From contig JWIT01000016.1 in NCBI GenBank assembly GCA_000949895.1, positions 33,689 to 97,688 of the forward strand: 64,000 bases of DNA, read 5' to 3'. Of the stretch, positions 63,909 to 64,000 are shown piece after piece; the stretch's first letter is position 1; each line of letters opens with the position of its first letter. This stretch comes from Agrobacterium arsenijevicii. Lineage in GTDB: Bacteria > Pseudomonadota > Alphaproteobacteria > Rhizobiales > Rhizobiaceae. Under the pieces are notes generated by a model. The model saw nothing but the letters and a program-made list of their open reading frames with translations. It was not told where the DNA came from and did no database searches. A program made the translations under genes and the position numbers.

Positions 63909-64000
63909 ATGACAAGCATTCTCACAAACGTCGCAGCAATGTCTGCACTCCAGACCTTGCGTTCTATCGGCCAGAACATGGAAACGACGCAGGACCGCGT
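63909..64000 (+). CDS. flaC: Flagellin FlaC (5' end only)
   Basis: The first 30 codons (MTSILTNVAAMSALQTLRSI onward) are inside the window; the gene runs off the right edge. The visible part encodes the same residues as flaB with mostly silent changes in the first 60 bases, so the two genes are duplicates. Confidence 0.88.
   Translation, partial: MTSILTNVAAMSALQTLRSIGQNMETTQDR

Noticed and set aside
1..64000. tRNA, rRNA, CRISPR arrays, prophage or conjugative genes
   Set aside because: No cloverleaf with T-loop, rRNA stretch, regularly spaced repeat array, integrase or phage gene was recognised anywhere in the window.

Overview
The window is an alphaproteobacterial chromosome segment that closely matches the genus Agrobacterium (Rhizobium/Agrobacterium group). 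The evidence is an aglEFGAK alpha-glucoside locus with its own LacI-type regulator, a zwf-pgl-edd Entner-Doudoroff operon, and a rhizobial flagellar locus with motC, motE, fliK, rem, flaF, flbT and at least four flagellin genes. The flagellins differ in length from those I remember for strain C58 (the first is 341 residues, the second 443), so this is probably another strain or genomospecies. That naming rests on memory, not a search.

Layout. 1-5 kb: 5' part of an XRE/ScfR-type regulator (minus) divergent from isocitrate lyase aceA, a small protein gene, a LysR regulator, two tiny genes and a BaiN-type flavoprotein. 5-8 kb: a puuA/puuB-like pair (glutamine-synthetase-fold ligase plus FAD amine oxidase). 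7.9-12 kb: zwf, pgl, edd. 12.2-14.7 kb: an exported 5'-nucleotidase-like phosphoesterase, a parDE toxin-antitoxin pair and a degenerate PilZ-like protein. 14.9-22.7 kb: aglEFGAK (minus) divergent from aglR, with two near-identical palindromic operators. 22.7-26.2 kb: folD, a Wzz/ExoP-like protein without a kinase domain, and a WecG/TagA/CpsF-like protein.

26.4-64 kb is one flagellar gene cluster. Minus strand, in transcription order: motA-fliM-fliN-fliG; flhB plus an unknown gene; flaD; a FliH-like gene-motB-motC-fliK-lytic transglycosylase; rem; flgE-flgK-flgL-flaF-flbT-flgD-fliQ-flhA-fliR-fliJ-like-cheL/flgJ-like-flgN-like-fliL-like. Plus strand: a DUF1217-type gene-flgF-fliI-unknown membrane protein; flgB-flgC-fliE; flgG-flgA-flgI-motE-flgH-fliL-fliP; then the flagellin genes flaA, flaB and flaC (cut by the window end). 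Together these encode the rod, hook, P and L rings, export gate and ATPase, C ring, proton-driven stator with rhizobial periplasmic accessory proteins, and filament subunits. I see no fliF, fliA or flgM in the window.

Most notable non-coding signal: the flagellin mRNA leaders. flaB and flaC share a perfect 127-bp leader that holds mutually exclusive stems, a 15-codon upstream reading frame and a hairpin that buries the flagellin ribosome-binding site. flaA has a diverged leader with the same order of elements, and its Shine-Dalgarno helix differs by a pairing-preserving change. flaD hides its start codon in a different perfect hairpin. With flbT and flaF in the same cluster, this points to RNA-level control of flagellin synthesis. 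Other points are an intercistronic terminator just ahead of a TTG-started flhB, a 65-nt overlap of fliK with the next gene's signal peptide, and orphan terminators in the flagellin spacers that may end small RNAs.
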